A stretch of 64,000 nucleotides of DNA from Flavonifractor sp. An92 (GCF_002159175.1 NZ_NFGZ01000006.1:1-64000); one strand, 5' to 3'. Positions 14,945 through 23,262 are shown, counted from the first letter of the stretch. Numbers and translations: made by a program. Notes: generated by a model not told the origin, from the letters alone.

Positions 14945-14983
14945 AGACCGCGCCCCCGGAGTTTCCGGGGGCGCGGTCTTTTT
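14945..14983. terminator. Bidirectional terminator between LysR gene and bil operon
   Basis: AGACCGCGCCCCCGG / CCGGGGGCGCGGTCT stem with a 5-nt loop, T-run on the + side and a shorter T-rich tract on the minus side. Confidence 0.85.
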
Positions 14984-14988
14984 CGTAT

Positions 14989-15465
14989 TTACAGGGCGGC
15001 GCGGAGGGCGTCCAGGTCGGCCTGGTCGGGGTGGCTCAGGGCCCGGTCGAAGTTCTCCAGCATGGCGGTGCGGCGGGGGCTCTCCTCCATGGCGGCGTAG
15101 CGGTCCCGCACGGCCTGGGGCATCTTGCCCTGGCACATGAAGCGGCCCACCACAGTGCCGCGGCCCTCCAGATTGGCCTCCACACGACCCAGGATCTGGT
15201 CAAAATAGGCGGGCGCGCCGCCAAAGCCCGCGGTGCCGAAGAGGAACACCTGCTGATTAGTCACCTGGTGGAGGAAATTGGCCACGCCCTCGTCACAGGT
15301 GCCCTTGTCGGTCCAGAAGCCCACATAGAGCTTTTCTGCCTTCAACGCCTCAGGCGAGGGCTCGCCCCAGTAGATGCACTCCTCTCCCGGCAGGGTGGAG
15401 AGCAGGGTGTCGGCCAGGAGTTTGGTATTGCCGGTACGGCTGCTGAACACAATGGCGTAAGTCAT
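14989..15465 (-). CDS. bilS: Flavodoxin-like protein BilS, electron donor of the bilirubin-reductase operon (158 aa)
   Basis: The N-terminus AIVFSSRTGNTKLLADTL holds the flavodoxin FMN-phosphate loop (S-x-T-G-N-T), and the FGTAGFGG region fits the second FMN loop. It starts by a four-base ATGA overlap with the reductase gene, third in a MarR-reductase-flavodoxin operon. That order matches the bilQRS operon known from gut clostridia such as Clostridium symbiosum, where the flavodoxin supports BilR in reducing bilirubin to urobilinogen. The function is by synteny plus family; a general flavodoxin role is the alternative. Confidence 0.82.
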   Translation of the reverse strand: MTYAIVFSSRTGNTKLLADTLLSTLPGEECIYWGEPSPEALKAEKLYVGFWTDKGTCDEGVANFLHQVTNQQVFLFGTAGFGGAPAYFDQILGRVEANLEGRGTVVGRFMCQGKMPQAVRDRYAAMEESPRRTAMLENFDRALSHPDQADLDALRAAL

Positions 15466-16574
15466 TGGGAAACCTTCCTTTCATAGATACAGTGGACGCC
15501 CCGGTGGGCCATCATCCCGCCCAGGCACTCTTTGTTGCAGCGGACACAGCGGTGGATCTCCCCCGCCCGTCCGTCAAAAACCTTGTTGGGCCACTCCGGG
15601 TCGGCAATGAGCTGCCGACTCATGGCGGCGCAGTCCATGCGGCCCGCTTTCAGCTGTTCCTCGATGAAATCCGGGTCGGTGAGCCCGCCCACGGCGCAGA
15701 TGGGCTTCTTGGTGAGGGCCCGCACCCGGTCGCAGAAGGGGAGGAAACAGCCCTCCGCGCCGAAAGCGGGGTGCTTGGCCGGGGGGATGGTGTCGGAGAG
15801 GTCCGAGTGGTTGGCCAGGGTAATATGGAAGCTGGTGACCCCCGCCTCCTCCAGGAGGGGAACGAACACCGGCAGCTCCTCCACCAGGACCCCGGCGTTT
15901 CCGTAATGGGGGTCCTCCTGGCGTACCGCCAGCTTGTAGTCGATGGGCAGCTCCGGGAGTTTTCGGCGGATGGCCGCCACCGCCTCCACCGCGAAGCGGG
16001 CCCGGTTCTCGGCGCTGCCGCCGTAGCGGTCGGTGCGGTGGTTAAAGACCGCGGAGCTGAAACTGCCGCACATCCGGTCCCCGTGGACCTGCACCAGGTC
16101 GAAGCCCGCCGCCACGGCCCGCTCGGCCGCCTCGCCGAAGGAGGCCGTGATGGCCTCCACCTTGCGCTCGGAAAGGCCGGTGATATAGGGCCCCACCGCG
16201 TCGTTGAGGCGCTTGCGCAGGTCATCCGGTCCCAGCCGGTGGGTCAGCATACCGGGTACACATTTCAGCATGGCGCTCAGATCCGAGTCGGACTGGTGGA
16301 GCTGGGCGCAGACCTTACAGCCGTGGGCGTGAATGGCCTCGATGAGGCGCTGATAGTGGGCAAAGCCCTTTTGTGTAAAAAGGGACGGACCGAAGCCGTG
16401 CTTCCCCACCGGCACGTCGCCGATGATGATCATGGCGCAGCCACCTGCGGCGATACGCGCCAGGCGCTCCACCTGCTCGTCCTCCGGCACGCCCAGGGTG
16501 GTGGGGGAAAAGATGATGCGGTTTTTTAACGTCAGTCCGCCGTAGTCGACGGGACTGCTGAGGAGTTCGTACAT
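15462..16574 (-). CDS. bilR: Bilirubin reductase BilR, old-yellow-enzyme family (370 aa)
   Basis: A flavin TIM-barrel reductase: LKNRIIFSPTT at the N-terminus, YGGSAENRARF (184-194), and the C-terminal AVGGLTDPDFIE...GRMDCAAMSR FMN-phosphate region. The active-site segment reads VQVHGDRMCGS: H164-G165-D166-R167. Ordinary enoate reductases have HGAH/HGAN-type sequences here; as I recall, the HGDR with D166 and R167 is the signature reported for true bilirubin reductases, at the same numbering. C-terminal cysteines (CVRCNKECLG...C) may bind an Fe-S cluster. This is the short form, without the C-terminal NADH/FAD domain. Expected reaction: reduction of bilirubin to urobilinogen in the gut lumen. 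The gene overlaps both neighbours. Confidence 0.85.
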   Translation of the reverse strand: MYELLSSPVDYGGLTLKNRIIFSPTTLGVPEDEQVERLARIAAGGCAMIIIGDVPVGKHGFGPSLFTQKGFAHYQRLIEAIHAHGCKVCAQLHQSDSDLSAMLKCVPGMLTHRLGPDDLRKRLNDAVGPYITGLSERKVEAITASFGEAAERAVAAGFDLVQVHGDRMCGSFSSAVFNHRTDRYGGSAENRARFAVEAVAAIRRKLPELPIDYKLAVRQEDPHYGNAGVLVEELPVFVPLLEEAGVTSFHITLANHSDLSDTIPPAKHPAFGAEGCFLPFCDRVRALTKKPICAVGGLTDPDFIEEQLKAGRMDCAAMSRQLIADPEWPNKVFDGRAGEIHRCVRCNKECLGGMMAHRGVHCIYERKVSQ

Positions 16575-16981
16575 ACAGGGTGCTCTTCTTTCTGAAGTTT
16601 GGCCAAGAGGTGGAAAAGCTGCTCCCGCTCGTCTTCGGTGAGGGGACCAAGTACCTCCCGGTCCCAGTCGAAAAAGACCTGGTGGCTCACCTGAAACGCC
16701 TCCTGCCCCTTTTCACTCAAATCCAGCCGGTAGGCGCGGCCGGACTTGGTGCGGGTGAGGAACCCCTCCTCCACCAGCCGGGTGACGGTGCGCTGGGAGT
16801 GGCCCCAGTCCAGTCTCAGGTCGGCGGTGAGCTGGGCCTGGGTGCAGCTCGGGTGCTTGCCCACATAGATCAGCGGGAACAGGGACCCAAAGTGGAGCCC
16901 CAGCTCCTGGAGCCGCCGGGTGGTGTAGGCCGTGAAATCCCGGTGAAGGGCGGTGGTACAATAGGCCAGGGTACGGAACAT
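16532..16981 (-). CDS. bilQ: MarR-family regulator BilQ (149 aa)
   Basis: A MarR winged helix is visible (HPSCTQAQLTADLRLDWGHS, QRTVTRLVEEGFLTRTKSGR, YRLDLSEKGQEAF). It is the first gene of the operon and runs 43 bases into the reductase gene, whose start is therefore translationally coupled. Two perfect palindromes overlap its promoter, so it likely represses its own operon and responds to a tetrapyrrole or other ligand. The name follows the bilQRS order of published operons; the ligand is inferred. GAAGGAGGCG precedes the ATG. Confidence 0.82.
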   Translation of the reverse strand: MFRTLAYCTTALHRDFTAYTTRRLQELGLHFGSLFPLIYVGKHPSCTQAQLTADLRLDWGHSQRTVTRLVEEGFLTRTKSGRAYRLDLSEKGQEAFQVSHQVFFDWDREVLGPLTEDEREQLFHLLAKLQKEEHPVCTNSSAVPSTTAD

Positions 16982-17000
16982 GGGAGCGTCGCCTCCTTCT

Positions 17001-17043
17001 CTTGACTAGGTCAAGTATAGCAGATAACTTGACAAAGTCAAGT
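17001..17043 (-). promoter_or_regulatory. bil operon promoter with two MarR-type palindromic operators
   Basis: On the minus strand TTGACT, a 16-base spacer and TATACT form the promoter. Two perfect palindromes overlap it: CTTGAC-TAG-GTCAAG at 17001-17015 over the -10 edge and start site, and ACTTGAC-AAA-GTCAAGT at 17027-17043 over the -35. They share the CTTGAC-N3-GTCAAG core and are centred 27 bp apart. BilQ is the obvious ligand. Confidence 0.75.
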
Positions 17044-17055
17044 AATAGTTTTCAA

Positions 17056-17088
17056 AAACGGAGGGGGCGCGGAATGCGCTCCCCTCCG
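17056..17088 (-). terminator. Terminator of the MATE gene
   Basis: GGAGGGGAGCGCATTCCGCG folds with CGCCCCCTCC on the minus strand and is followed by GTTTTTG. It separates the MATE gene from the bil promoter. Confidence 0.65.
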
Positions 17089-17096
17089 AAGGTCAG

Positions 17097-18446
17097 CTAT
17101 TCGCCGGTGAGCCGGGCCTCGATGCGTCCCCGGCGCAGGGCGTAGTAGAGAAATCCGGCAAAATCCGCCAAAAACCAGCCGATGGGCACCGACCACCAGA
17201 TGCCAACCACCCCGATGGCGGGAATGGCGGACAGGGCGTAGGCCAGCACCACCCGGGTGCCCAGGGAGATCACCGTGAGGACCACGCTCATCCCCGGCAT
17301 AGCCACCGCCCGGTAGAGGCCGTACAGGAGGAACAGGCACCCGATCCCCAGATAGAAAGCCCCCTCGATGCGCAAATAGGTAATGCCGATGGCGATGATC
17401 TCGGTCTCCTCCGCCTCGACAAAGAGGCCCATCAGCGGCCCGGCCAGGAGGCACACCACCGCCGACACCACCACGCAGAAGGCCACCGCGCACACCACCG
17501 CCGAGCGGATGCCCTGCCGAATGCGCTGGGGCTGCCGGGCACCGTAATTCTGGGCGATGAAGGTGGAGAAGGCGTTGCCGAAATCCTGCACCGGCATGTA
17601 GGCGAAGGAGTCGATCTTCACCGCCGCGGCAAAGGCAGCCATCACCGCCGGGCCGAAGGAGTTCACCCGCCCCTGGACCAACAGGATGCCGAAATTCATC
17701 ACCGACTGCTGCACGCAGGTGAGGAGGGAGAACTGGCTGATCTCCGCCAGCCCCCGGCGGGTGAGGCGGAGATGGCGGCGCTGGGGCCGCAGCTGGGGAC
17801 AGCGCCACACGCCGTAGAGCAGCAGCCCCACCCCGGAGAGGTACTGGGCCAGCACCGTGGCCCCCGCCGCGCCCTGGACGCCCCAGGAGAATCCCACCAC
17901 AAAGAGGAGGTCCAGGCCGATGTTGCTCACCGCCGACACCGCCAGAAAGACCAGCGGCGCGGTGGAGTTGCCCACCGAGCGCAGAAGGCAGGCCATGAAA
18001 TTATAGAGGAAGGTGGCCGGGATGCCCCACAGGATCACCCAAAGGTAGGCCCGCATGAGGGCGTAGTTCTCTGCCGGCACCTGCAAGAGGCGCAGGATGG
18101 TATCCAGCCCGGCAAAGGAGGCAGCGGTCAGCACCGCCGTCAGGGCCGCAATGAGGAAAAAGGAGGTACACACGCTCTCCCGCAGGCCATCCAGGTCCCC
18201 CCGGCCCCACCGGATGGAGAACACCGCGCCGCTGCCCATGGCGAGGCCCAGCAGCACCGAGGTGAGAAAGGTCATCAGGGTGTAGGCCGAGCCCACCGCC
18301 CCCAGCGCCGCCGTCCCCAGAAAGCGGCCCACGATGAGGGTATCGGCCACGTTATAGCACTGCTGGAGCAGATCGCCCAGGATCATGGGCAGCGCAAAGC
18401 ACAGCATAGTGCTGGTCACCGGCCCCCGGGTCAGGTCCCGCTGCAT
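17097..18446 (-). CDS. MATE-family efflux transporter (449 aa)
   Basis: Twelve hydrophobic segments in two repeats are visible, with the family features PMILGDLLQQCYNVADTLIV at the N-terminus and the matching QSVMNFGILLVQGRVNSFG in the second half. The start MQRDLTRGPV was chosen because GGGGGAGAGAGG precedes it; an upstream in-frame ATG gives an unlikely leader. MATE proteins export drugs or metabolites with H+ or Na+. It is upstream of and co-directional with the bil operon but ends at its own terminator, so a role in bilin export is only a possibility. A second MATE gene of the same length lies near 59-60 kb. Confidence 0.9.
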   Translation of the reverse strand: MQRDLTRGPVTSTMLCFALPMILGDLLQQCYNVADTLIVGRFLGTAALGAVGSAYTLMTFLTSVLLGLAMGSGAVFSIRWGRGDLDGLRESVCTSFFLIAALTAVLTAASFAGLDTILRLLQVPAENYALMRAYLWVILWGIPATFLYNFMACLLRSVGNSTAPLVFLAVSAVSNIGLDLLFVVGFSWGVQGAAGATVLAQYLSGVGLLLYGVWRCPQLRPQRRHLRLTRRGLAEISQFSLLTCVQQSVMNFGILLVQGRVNSFGPAVMAAFAAAVKIDSFAYMPVQDFGNAFSTFIAQNYGARQPQRIRQGIRSAVVCAVAFCVVVSAVVCLLAGPLMGLFVEAEETEIIAIGITYLRIEGAFYLGIGCLFLLYGLYRAVAMPGMSVVLTVISLGTRVVLAYALSAIPAIGVVGIWWSVPIGWFLADFAGFLYYALRRGRIEARLTGE

Positions 18447-18586
18447 CCTCTCTCCCCCCTTTATCAAAATCCACCGCATTATGATACCCCCGGATGCGGA
18501 AAACTGCAATGCCTCTTTGCTTGTCTTTCGGCAAAAAACGTGGTATCATACGCCGTAGAATTTGAAAATCATGGGAGGAACCCAGT

Positions 18587-18850
18587 ATGTTGATCGATTA
18601 TCAGCCCCAGGGCGTCTGTTCCCGGCGGATGCTCATTCAGGTGGAGGACGGCGTGGTCCAGGACCTCCAGGTCATCGGCGGCTGCCACGGCAACCTCCAG
18701 GGCATCTCCGCGCTGGTGCGCGGCATGAAGGTGGAGGATGTGGTGGCGCGCCTGAGCGGCATCCGCTGCGGCGTCAAGCCCACCTCCTGCCCCGATCAGC
18801 TCTCCAAGGCCCTGGAGCAGGCCATGCACGGCGCGGAGGATGCACAATGA
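18587..18850 (+). CDS. TSCPD domain protein (87 aa)
   Basis: A short stand-alone TSCPD protein: GVCSRRMLIQVEDGVVQDLQ, GCHGNLQGISALVRGM, and the closing CGVKPTSCPDQLSKAL. The domain also occurs at the C-terminus of ribonucleotide reductases; stand-alone copies are common in Clostridia and their biochemical role is unknown, although the conserved Cys residues suggest metal or thiol chemistry. GGGAGG precedes the ATG. Its TGA overlaps the ATG of the hydrolase gene, so they are translated together. Confidence 0.85.
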   Translation: MLIDYQPQGVCSRRMLIQVEDGVVQDLQVIGGCHGNLQGISALVRGMKVEDVVARLSGIRCGVKPTSCPDQLSKALEQAMHGAEDAQ

Positions 18851-19665
18851 ATTATCAGGTCCGGAATGTGACTGCCCCCGACGGGGCTTCCGCTCCCCTG
18901 ACCCTCTACCTCTGGGACAACTCGGCGGAGCTGGATGACGGCCTGCTCCGGCCCCTGGTCCTCCTCTGCCCCGGCGGCGGCTATGCCATGACCTCCGACC
19001 GGGAGGCCGAGGGCATGGCCCTGCGCTTTGTGGCCATGGGCGTCCACGCGGCGGTGCTGCGCTACTCGGTGGCCCCCGCCCGCTTCCCCACCGCCCTGCA
19101 CCAGCTCGCCCGGTCGGTGGAGCTCATCCGCACCCACGCGGCGGAGTGGTATGTGGACCCGGAGCGCATCGTGGTCCAGGGCTCTTCCGCCGGCGGGCAT
19201 CTGGCCGGCTCCCTGGGCGTGTTCTGGAACGCGGATTTCCTGGCCCGGGACCTGGGCACCCCGGCGGAGCTGCGGAAGCCCAACGGGCTCATCCTCAGCT
19301 ATCCGGTCATTACCTCCGGCCCCTTCGCCCACCGGGGCAGTTTTCAGAACCTGCTGGGCGAGCGGGAGAGCGAACTCTCCGACTTTCTCTCCCTGGAGCA
19401 TCAGGTGGGCCCCCAGGTGCCGCCCGTGTTCCTGTGGCACACCTTCACCGACCAGAGCGTGCCGGTGGAAAACTCCCTGCTGCTCCTGAGCGCCCTGCGG
19501 CAGGCGGGCGTGTCCACCGAGTTCCACCTCTTCCCGGTGGGCCGCCACGGCCTGGGGACCGCCGGTCCCCTCACCGCCGGCCGGGACAACGCCGGGTTCC
19601 AGCCGGAGTGCGCCGTGTGGATGGACCTGGCCGAGACCTGGCTGCACAATCTGGGCCGGACCTGA
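18847..19665 (+). CDS. Alpha/beta-hydrolase esterase of the BD-FAE type (272 aa)
   Basis: LVLLCPGGGYAMTSDREAEG is the oxyanion-hole HGGG-like region (CPGGGY), VVQGSSAGGHLAGS carries the nucleophile Ser in GSSAGG, TDQSVPVENS the acid Asp region, and VGRHGLG the catalytic His. This pattern matches carbohydrate/acetyl-xylan-type esterases of family COG0657, mostly cytoplasmic, as no signal peptide is seen. It overlaps the TSCPD gene by four bases. The natural ester is unknown; sugar acetyl esters are typical of the family. Confidence 0.88.
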   Translation: MNYQVRNVTAPDGASAPLTLYLWDNSAELDDGLLRPLVLLCPGGGYAMTSDREAEGMALRFVAMGVHAAVLRYSVAPARFPTALHQLARSVELIRTHAAEWYVDPERIVVQGSSAGGHLAGSLGVFWNADFLARDLGTPAELRKPNGLILSYPVITSGPFAHRGSFQNLLGERESELSDFLSLEHQVGPQVPPVFLWHTFTDQSVPVENSLLLLSALRQAGVSTEFHLFPVGRHGLGTAGPLTAGRDNAGFQPECAVWMDLAETWLHNLGRT

Positions 19666-19672
19666 TCCGGCT

Positions 19673-19705
19673 GAGCGCGGACCGCTGTGCGGCCCGCGCT
19701 TTTTC
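19673..19705 (+). terminator. Terminator after the esterase gene
   Basis: AGCGCGGACCGC and GCGGCCCGCGCT stem with a short loop, followed by TTTTT. Confidence 0.75.
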
Positions 19706-19819
19706 CTGGAAAAATTTTTTGCGGTTGCCCGGAACTTTTTCTCGTCCCCCTTCGTCAAAGGCTGTGTGAACCTGAAACGGGTCCCATTTAAATTCAATGA
19801 CTAAAGGAGTTTTGCCCCT

Positions 19820-20566
19820 ATGAATCCTCGTTTTCTTTCTCTCGCCCTGGCCGGCGCCCTGTCTCTGAGCCTGCTGGCCGGCTGCGGCAGCAACGGCGAG
19901 TCCGTTGCCCCCTCGGAGGAGGTCACGCCCCCCCAGGCCAGCGAGAGCGTCCAGCCCTCCGAATCCCCCCTGCCCTCTGAGAGCCTCCAGCCCGAGGTGA
20001 GCGAGGAGCCCAGCGCGAGCGTGACCCCCTCTGACGAGCCGGAGACTCCCTCCGCCAAGCCCACTTCCAAGCCCTCCGCCGCTCCCACCACCAAGCCCAC
20101 CGCGAAGCCGACGGCCAAGCCGACCACGAAGCCCACCGCCAAGCCCACCCCCACTCCCGCGCCCACGCAGGCTCCCGCTGACGCTTCTACTGTTATTAAC
20201 TCCGTGTGGACCGAGATCTCCAAGAATGAGATGCCCGCCCTCATCGACCTGGACAGCGAAACCCTGCTGGCGGTGTACAGCATCAACTCCTCCGACCTGG
20301 AGGCCTACATCTGCAAGATGCCCATGATGGCCACCCACGCCACCGAGTTCTTCATCGCCAAGGTGAAGGACGGCAAGATGGACACTGTGAAGGCCGCCGT
20401 GGAGAAGCGCCAGGACGACCTGGAGGCCCAGTGGAGCCAGTACCTCCCCGAGCAGCTGGAACTGGTGCAGAACTACAAGCTGGTGACCAACGGCAATTAC
20501 ATCCTCTTTGCCATCAGCGATTCTGCCGACGCCGCTGTCACCGCCTTTAACACCTATACAAAGTGA
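19820..20566 (+). CDS. DUF4358-type lipoprotein with Ser/Pro/Thr/Lys-rich stalk (248 aa)
   Basis: A lipoprotein signal (LALAGALSLSLLAGCGSNGE, lipid-modified Cys in LAGC) is followed by about 90 residues of low-complexity S/P/E, then repeated K-P-T-(A/T/S) units (residues 75-110), which resemble a wall-spanning stalk. The C-terminal 130 residues (VWTEISKNEMPALIDLDSET, YSINSSDLEAYICKMPMMAT) match DUF4358. This family is usually found beside MBOAT acyltransferase and DHHW genes, as here. It probably stays on the outer face of the membrane and helps a surface polymer acylation machine; its exact task is unknown. AAGGAG precedes the ATG. Confidence 0.82.
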   Translation: MNPRFLSLALAGALSLSLLAGCGSNGESVAPSEEVTPPQASESVQPSESPLPSESLQPEVSEEPSASVTPSDEPETPSAKPTSKPSAAPTTKPTAKPTAKPTTKPTAKPTPTPAPTQAPADASTVINSVWTEISKNEMPALIDLDSETLLAVYSINSSDLEAYICKMPMMATHATEFFIAKVKDGKMDTVKAAVEKRQDDLEAQWSQYLPEQLELVQNYKLVTNGNYILFAISDSADAAVTAFNTYTK

Positions 20567-20657
20567 GGGAAATCGGTTATACTGTTGTGAGCTGAGCGCC
20601 CGGCAGGGTCTCCTGCCGGGCCTCTTCCCTAAGTTCCGATTTTGAGAAGGTGAGTCT

Positions 20658-22058
20658 TTGGTTTTTTCCAGTCTGTATTTCCTGTTCCTGTACCTCCCCA
20701 TCGTCCTGCTTGTCTACTACATCACCCCCCTCAAGTGGCGCAACGCCTGGCTGTTGGTGGTGAACCTGGTCTTTTATGGCTGGGGCGAGCCCAAGTACAT
20801 CGTACTGATGCTCTTCACCATCCTGCTGGACTACTTCGCCGGCCTGGTGGTGGCAAAATGCAAGCAACAGGACAACGACACCGGCGCCAGGATCGCTGTG
20901 GCGGTGGCGCTGGTCCTCAATCTGGCCATCCTGTTCTTCTTCAAGTACTGGGATCTGGTGGCCACTACCCTCCAGCATGTGGGCATCGACATGCCGGTCC
21001 TCAATCTGGCGCTGCCCATCGGCATCTCCTTCTACACCTTCCAGACCATGACCTATCCGGTGGATGTGTACCGCGGAGACGCTGAGGCCCAGAAAAATGT
21101 GATCCACTTCGGCACCTTCGTCACCCTCTTCCCCCAGCTCATCGCCGGCCCCATCATCAAGTACAAGGAGCTGGCCGACCAGATGACCCACCGCACCCAC
21201 TCCCCGGAGCAGTTCGCCTCCGGTGTGCAGGTGTTCACCGTGGGTCTGGCCAAGAAAGTGCTGCTGGCCAACAACATCGGTAAGCTCTGGGACGTGTACC
21301 TGGCCCTCCCCACCGACCAGCTCACCGTGGCGGGCGCCTGGCTGGGGGTGCTGGCCTTCTCCCTCCAGCTCTACTTCGACTTCTCCGGCTACTCCGACAT
21401 GGCCGTGGGCCTGGGCCGGATGCTGGGCTTTGAGTTCCTGCGCAACTTCAACTACCCCTATATCTCCAAGTCCGTCACCGAGTTCTGGCGGCGGTGGCAC
21501 ATCTCCCTGGGCTCCTGGTTCCGGGAGTACCTCTACATCCCCCTGGGCGGCAACCGGGTATCGAAACCCCGGCTGTTCTTCAACCTCTTCGTGGTGTGGG
21601 CCGCCACCGGCATCTGGCACGGCGCCAGCTGGAACTTCCTCATCTGGGGCCTCTACTTTGCTGTTCTGGTCATTCTGGAGAAGGCCTTCCTGGGTAAGGT
21701 CCTTCAAAAACTCCCCGCCGCCGTGCAGCATGTGTACACCCTCTTCCTGGTGCTGGTGAGCTGGGCCATCTTCGCCGTGGAGGACTTCGGCCACATGGGG
21801 ATCTACCTGAAGGCCATGTTCGGCTTCGCCCCCGGCGGCCTCACCAGCCCCAGCGTGAGCTACTACTTCGCCTCCTTCCTGCCCACCCTGCTCATCGGGT
21901 GCGTGGCCTCCACCCCCCTGGCCGCCAAGCTGTGGCGCAAGCTGCCGGAGCGCCCCATGAAGGTGGTGCTGCCGGTGCTGGTGCTGACCGGTCTCATCTT
22001 CTCCACCGCCTATCTGGTGGACGCCAGCTACAACCCCTTCCTCTACTTCCGCTTCTGA
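20658..22058 (+). CDS. MBOAT-family O-acyltransferase, AlgI/DltB-like (466 aa), TTG start
   Basis: A polytopic membrane protein with AlgI-type hallmarks: LVVNLVFYGWGEPKYIVLM, FYTFQTMTYPVDVYRGD, FWRRWHISLGSWFREYLYIP and the active-site His in ATGIWHGASWNF. MBOAT proteins move an acyl (usually acetyl) group from a cytoplasmic donor across the membrane to a surface polysaccharide or teichoic acid. The TTG is preceded by AGAAGGTGAG. The downstream DHHW protein is the likely extracytoplasmic partner, as AlgJ/AlgX are for AlgI. The acceptor polymer is not visible in this window. Confidence 0.88.
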   Translation: MVFSSLYFLFLYLPIVLLVYYITPLKWRNAWLLVVNLVFYGWGEPKYIVLMLFTILLDYFAGLVVAKCKQQDNDTGARIAVAVALVLNLAILFFFKYWDLVATTLQHVGIDMPVLNLALPIGISFYTFQTMTYPVDVYRGDAEAQKNVIHFGTFVTLFPQLIAGPIIKYKELADQMTHRTHSPEQFASGVQVFTVGLAKKVLLANNIGKLWDVYLALPTDQLTVAGAWLGVLAFSLQLYFDFSGYSDMAVGLGRMLGFEFLRNFNYPYISKSVTEFWRRWHISLGSWFREYLYIPLGGNRVSKPRLFFNLFVVWAATGIWHGASWNFLIWGLYFAVLVILEKAFLGKVLQKLPAAVQHVYTLFLVLVSWAIFAVEDFGHMGIYLKAMFGFAPGGLTSPSVSYYFASFLPTLLIGCVASTPLAAKLWRKLPERPMKVVLPVLVLTGLIFSTAYLVDASYNPFLYFRF

Positions 22059-22079
22059 TCCGAAAAGGAGGTCAACCAC

Positions 22080-23216
22080 ATGTCCAAACGCTACTGTATC
22101 TTCCTCAGCGCCCTGTTCTGCGCCTTCCTGGCGGTGTTCCTGGTAGCCGGGGCCGTTATGCCCGACCGCACCTTCTCCCAGATCGAGAACCGCGAGCTCC
22201 AGCAGCTCCCCGAGCTGTCGGCCGACAGCGTCCTCAGCAGCAAGTTCATGTCCGACTTTGAGACCTACACCGTGGACCAGTTCCCCGGCCGGGACGCCTG
22301 GGTGGACCTGAAGGCCCGCACCGAGAAGGCCATGGGCAAGCAGGAGAACAATGATGTGTACTTCTGCAAGGAGGACACCCTCATCACCCGCTTTGACGAG
22401 CCCGATCAGCAGCAGCTGACCACCAACCTGGGCTATGTGGACCAGTTCGCCCAGAAGGCCGGCGTGCCGGTGTACTTCTCCCTGATCCCCGGCGCCGCTG
22501 AGATCTGGTCCGACCGCCTGCCCGAGGGCGCCCCCAACGCCAGCCAGAAGGACGTCATCGACCAGGCCGCCTCCACCCTCCAGAACGTGCAGATCTGTGA
22601 CACCTACACCACCCTGTACGAGCACAAGGATGAGGACATCTACTACCGCACCGACCACCACTGGACGAGCCTGGGCGCCTACTACGGCTACGCCGCGCTG
22701 ATGGAGGCCATGGGCATCGACCCCGTGCCCCTCTCCAACTACACCAAGACCACCGTGTCCGAGGATTTTTATGGCACCATCTACTCCTCCTCCGGCGTGC
22801 GCTGGGTGAAGCCCGACTGCATCGACACCTATGTGCCCGACACCGGCATCTCCGTGGTCTCCCACACCTACGACTCCAAGGGCAACCCCGTGGAGGAGCA
22901 GCGGCAGCTCTATGACTACTCCTTCCTCTCCGTGAAGGACAAGTACTCCATGTTCCTGGGCGGCAATCAGTCCCTGGGCGTGGTCACCACCCCCAACACC
23001 GATAAGCCCAAGCTGCTCATCATCCGGGACTCCTACACCGACTCCCTGGTGCCCTTCCTCACCGCCCACTTCTCCGAGATCCACCTGATCGACCCCCGCT
23101 ACTCCAAGATCTCCATCCCCCAGTACATCGCCGACAATGACATCGACGAGGCGCTGGTGCTGTACAGCGTGTCCAACTTCGTCTCTGATAAGAACCTGGT
23201 CTGGATCAGCCGCTGA
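22080..23216 (+). CDS. DHHW-family protein, AlgJ/AlgX-like acetyltransferase partner (378 aa)
   Basis: An N-terminal membrane anchor (FLSALFCAFLAVFLVAGAVM) leads to an extracytoplasmic SGNH-like domain. The naming motif is seen in YYRTDHHWTSLGAYYGY, with the conserved D-H-H-W; the later IIRDSYTDSLVPFL supplies a Ser in the GxSY-like block. By analogy to alginate acetylation, this protein receives the acetyl group from the MBOAT protein and places it on the glycan. It starts 21 bases after the MBOAT stop with AAAGGAGG, in one operon with it and the lipoprotein. Confidence 0.85.
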   Translation: MSKRYCIFLSALFCAFLAVFLVAGAVMPDRTFSQIENRELQQLPELSADSVLSSKFMSDFETYTVDQFPGRDAWVDLKARTEKAMGKQENNDVYFCKEDTLITRFDEPDQQQLTTNLGYVDQFAQKAGVPVYFSLIPGAAEIWSDRLPEGAPNASQKDVIDQAASTLQNVQICDTYTTLYEHKDEDIYYRTDHHWTSLGAYYGYAALMEAMGIDPVPLSNYTKTTVSEDFYGTIYSSSGVRWVKPDCIDTYVPDTGISVVSHTYDSKGNPVEEQRQLYDYSFLSVKDKYSMFLGGNQSLGVVTTPNTDKPKLLIIRDSYTDSLVPFLTAHFSEIHLIDPRYSKISIPQYIADNDIDEALVLYSVSNFVSDKNLVWISR

Positions 23217-23224
23217 TCGCAGTC

Positions 23225-23262
23225 AAAAACGGCTCCGCCCAAATGGGCGGAGCCGTTTTGCT
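23225..23262 (+). terminator. Terminator of the DUF4358-MBOAT-DHHW operon
   Basis: AAAACGGCTCCGCCCA / TGGGCGGAGCCGTTTT forms a long stem with a T-run. Confidence 0.85.

Noticed and set aside
18562-18846. A fused 367-residue esterase with an extended N-terminus
   Set aside because: The extension is an out-of-frame reading of the TSCPD gene; the ATG at 18847 overlaps the TSCPD stop and fits the family start.
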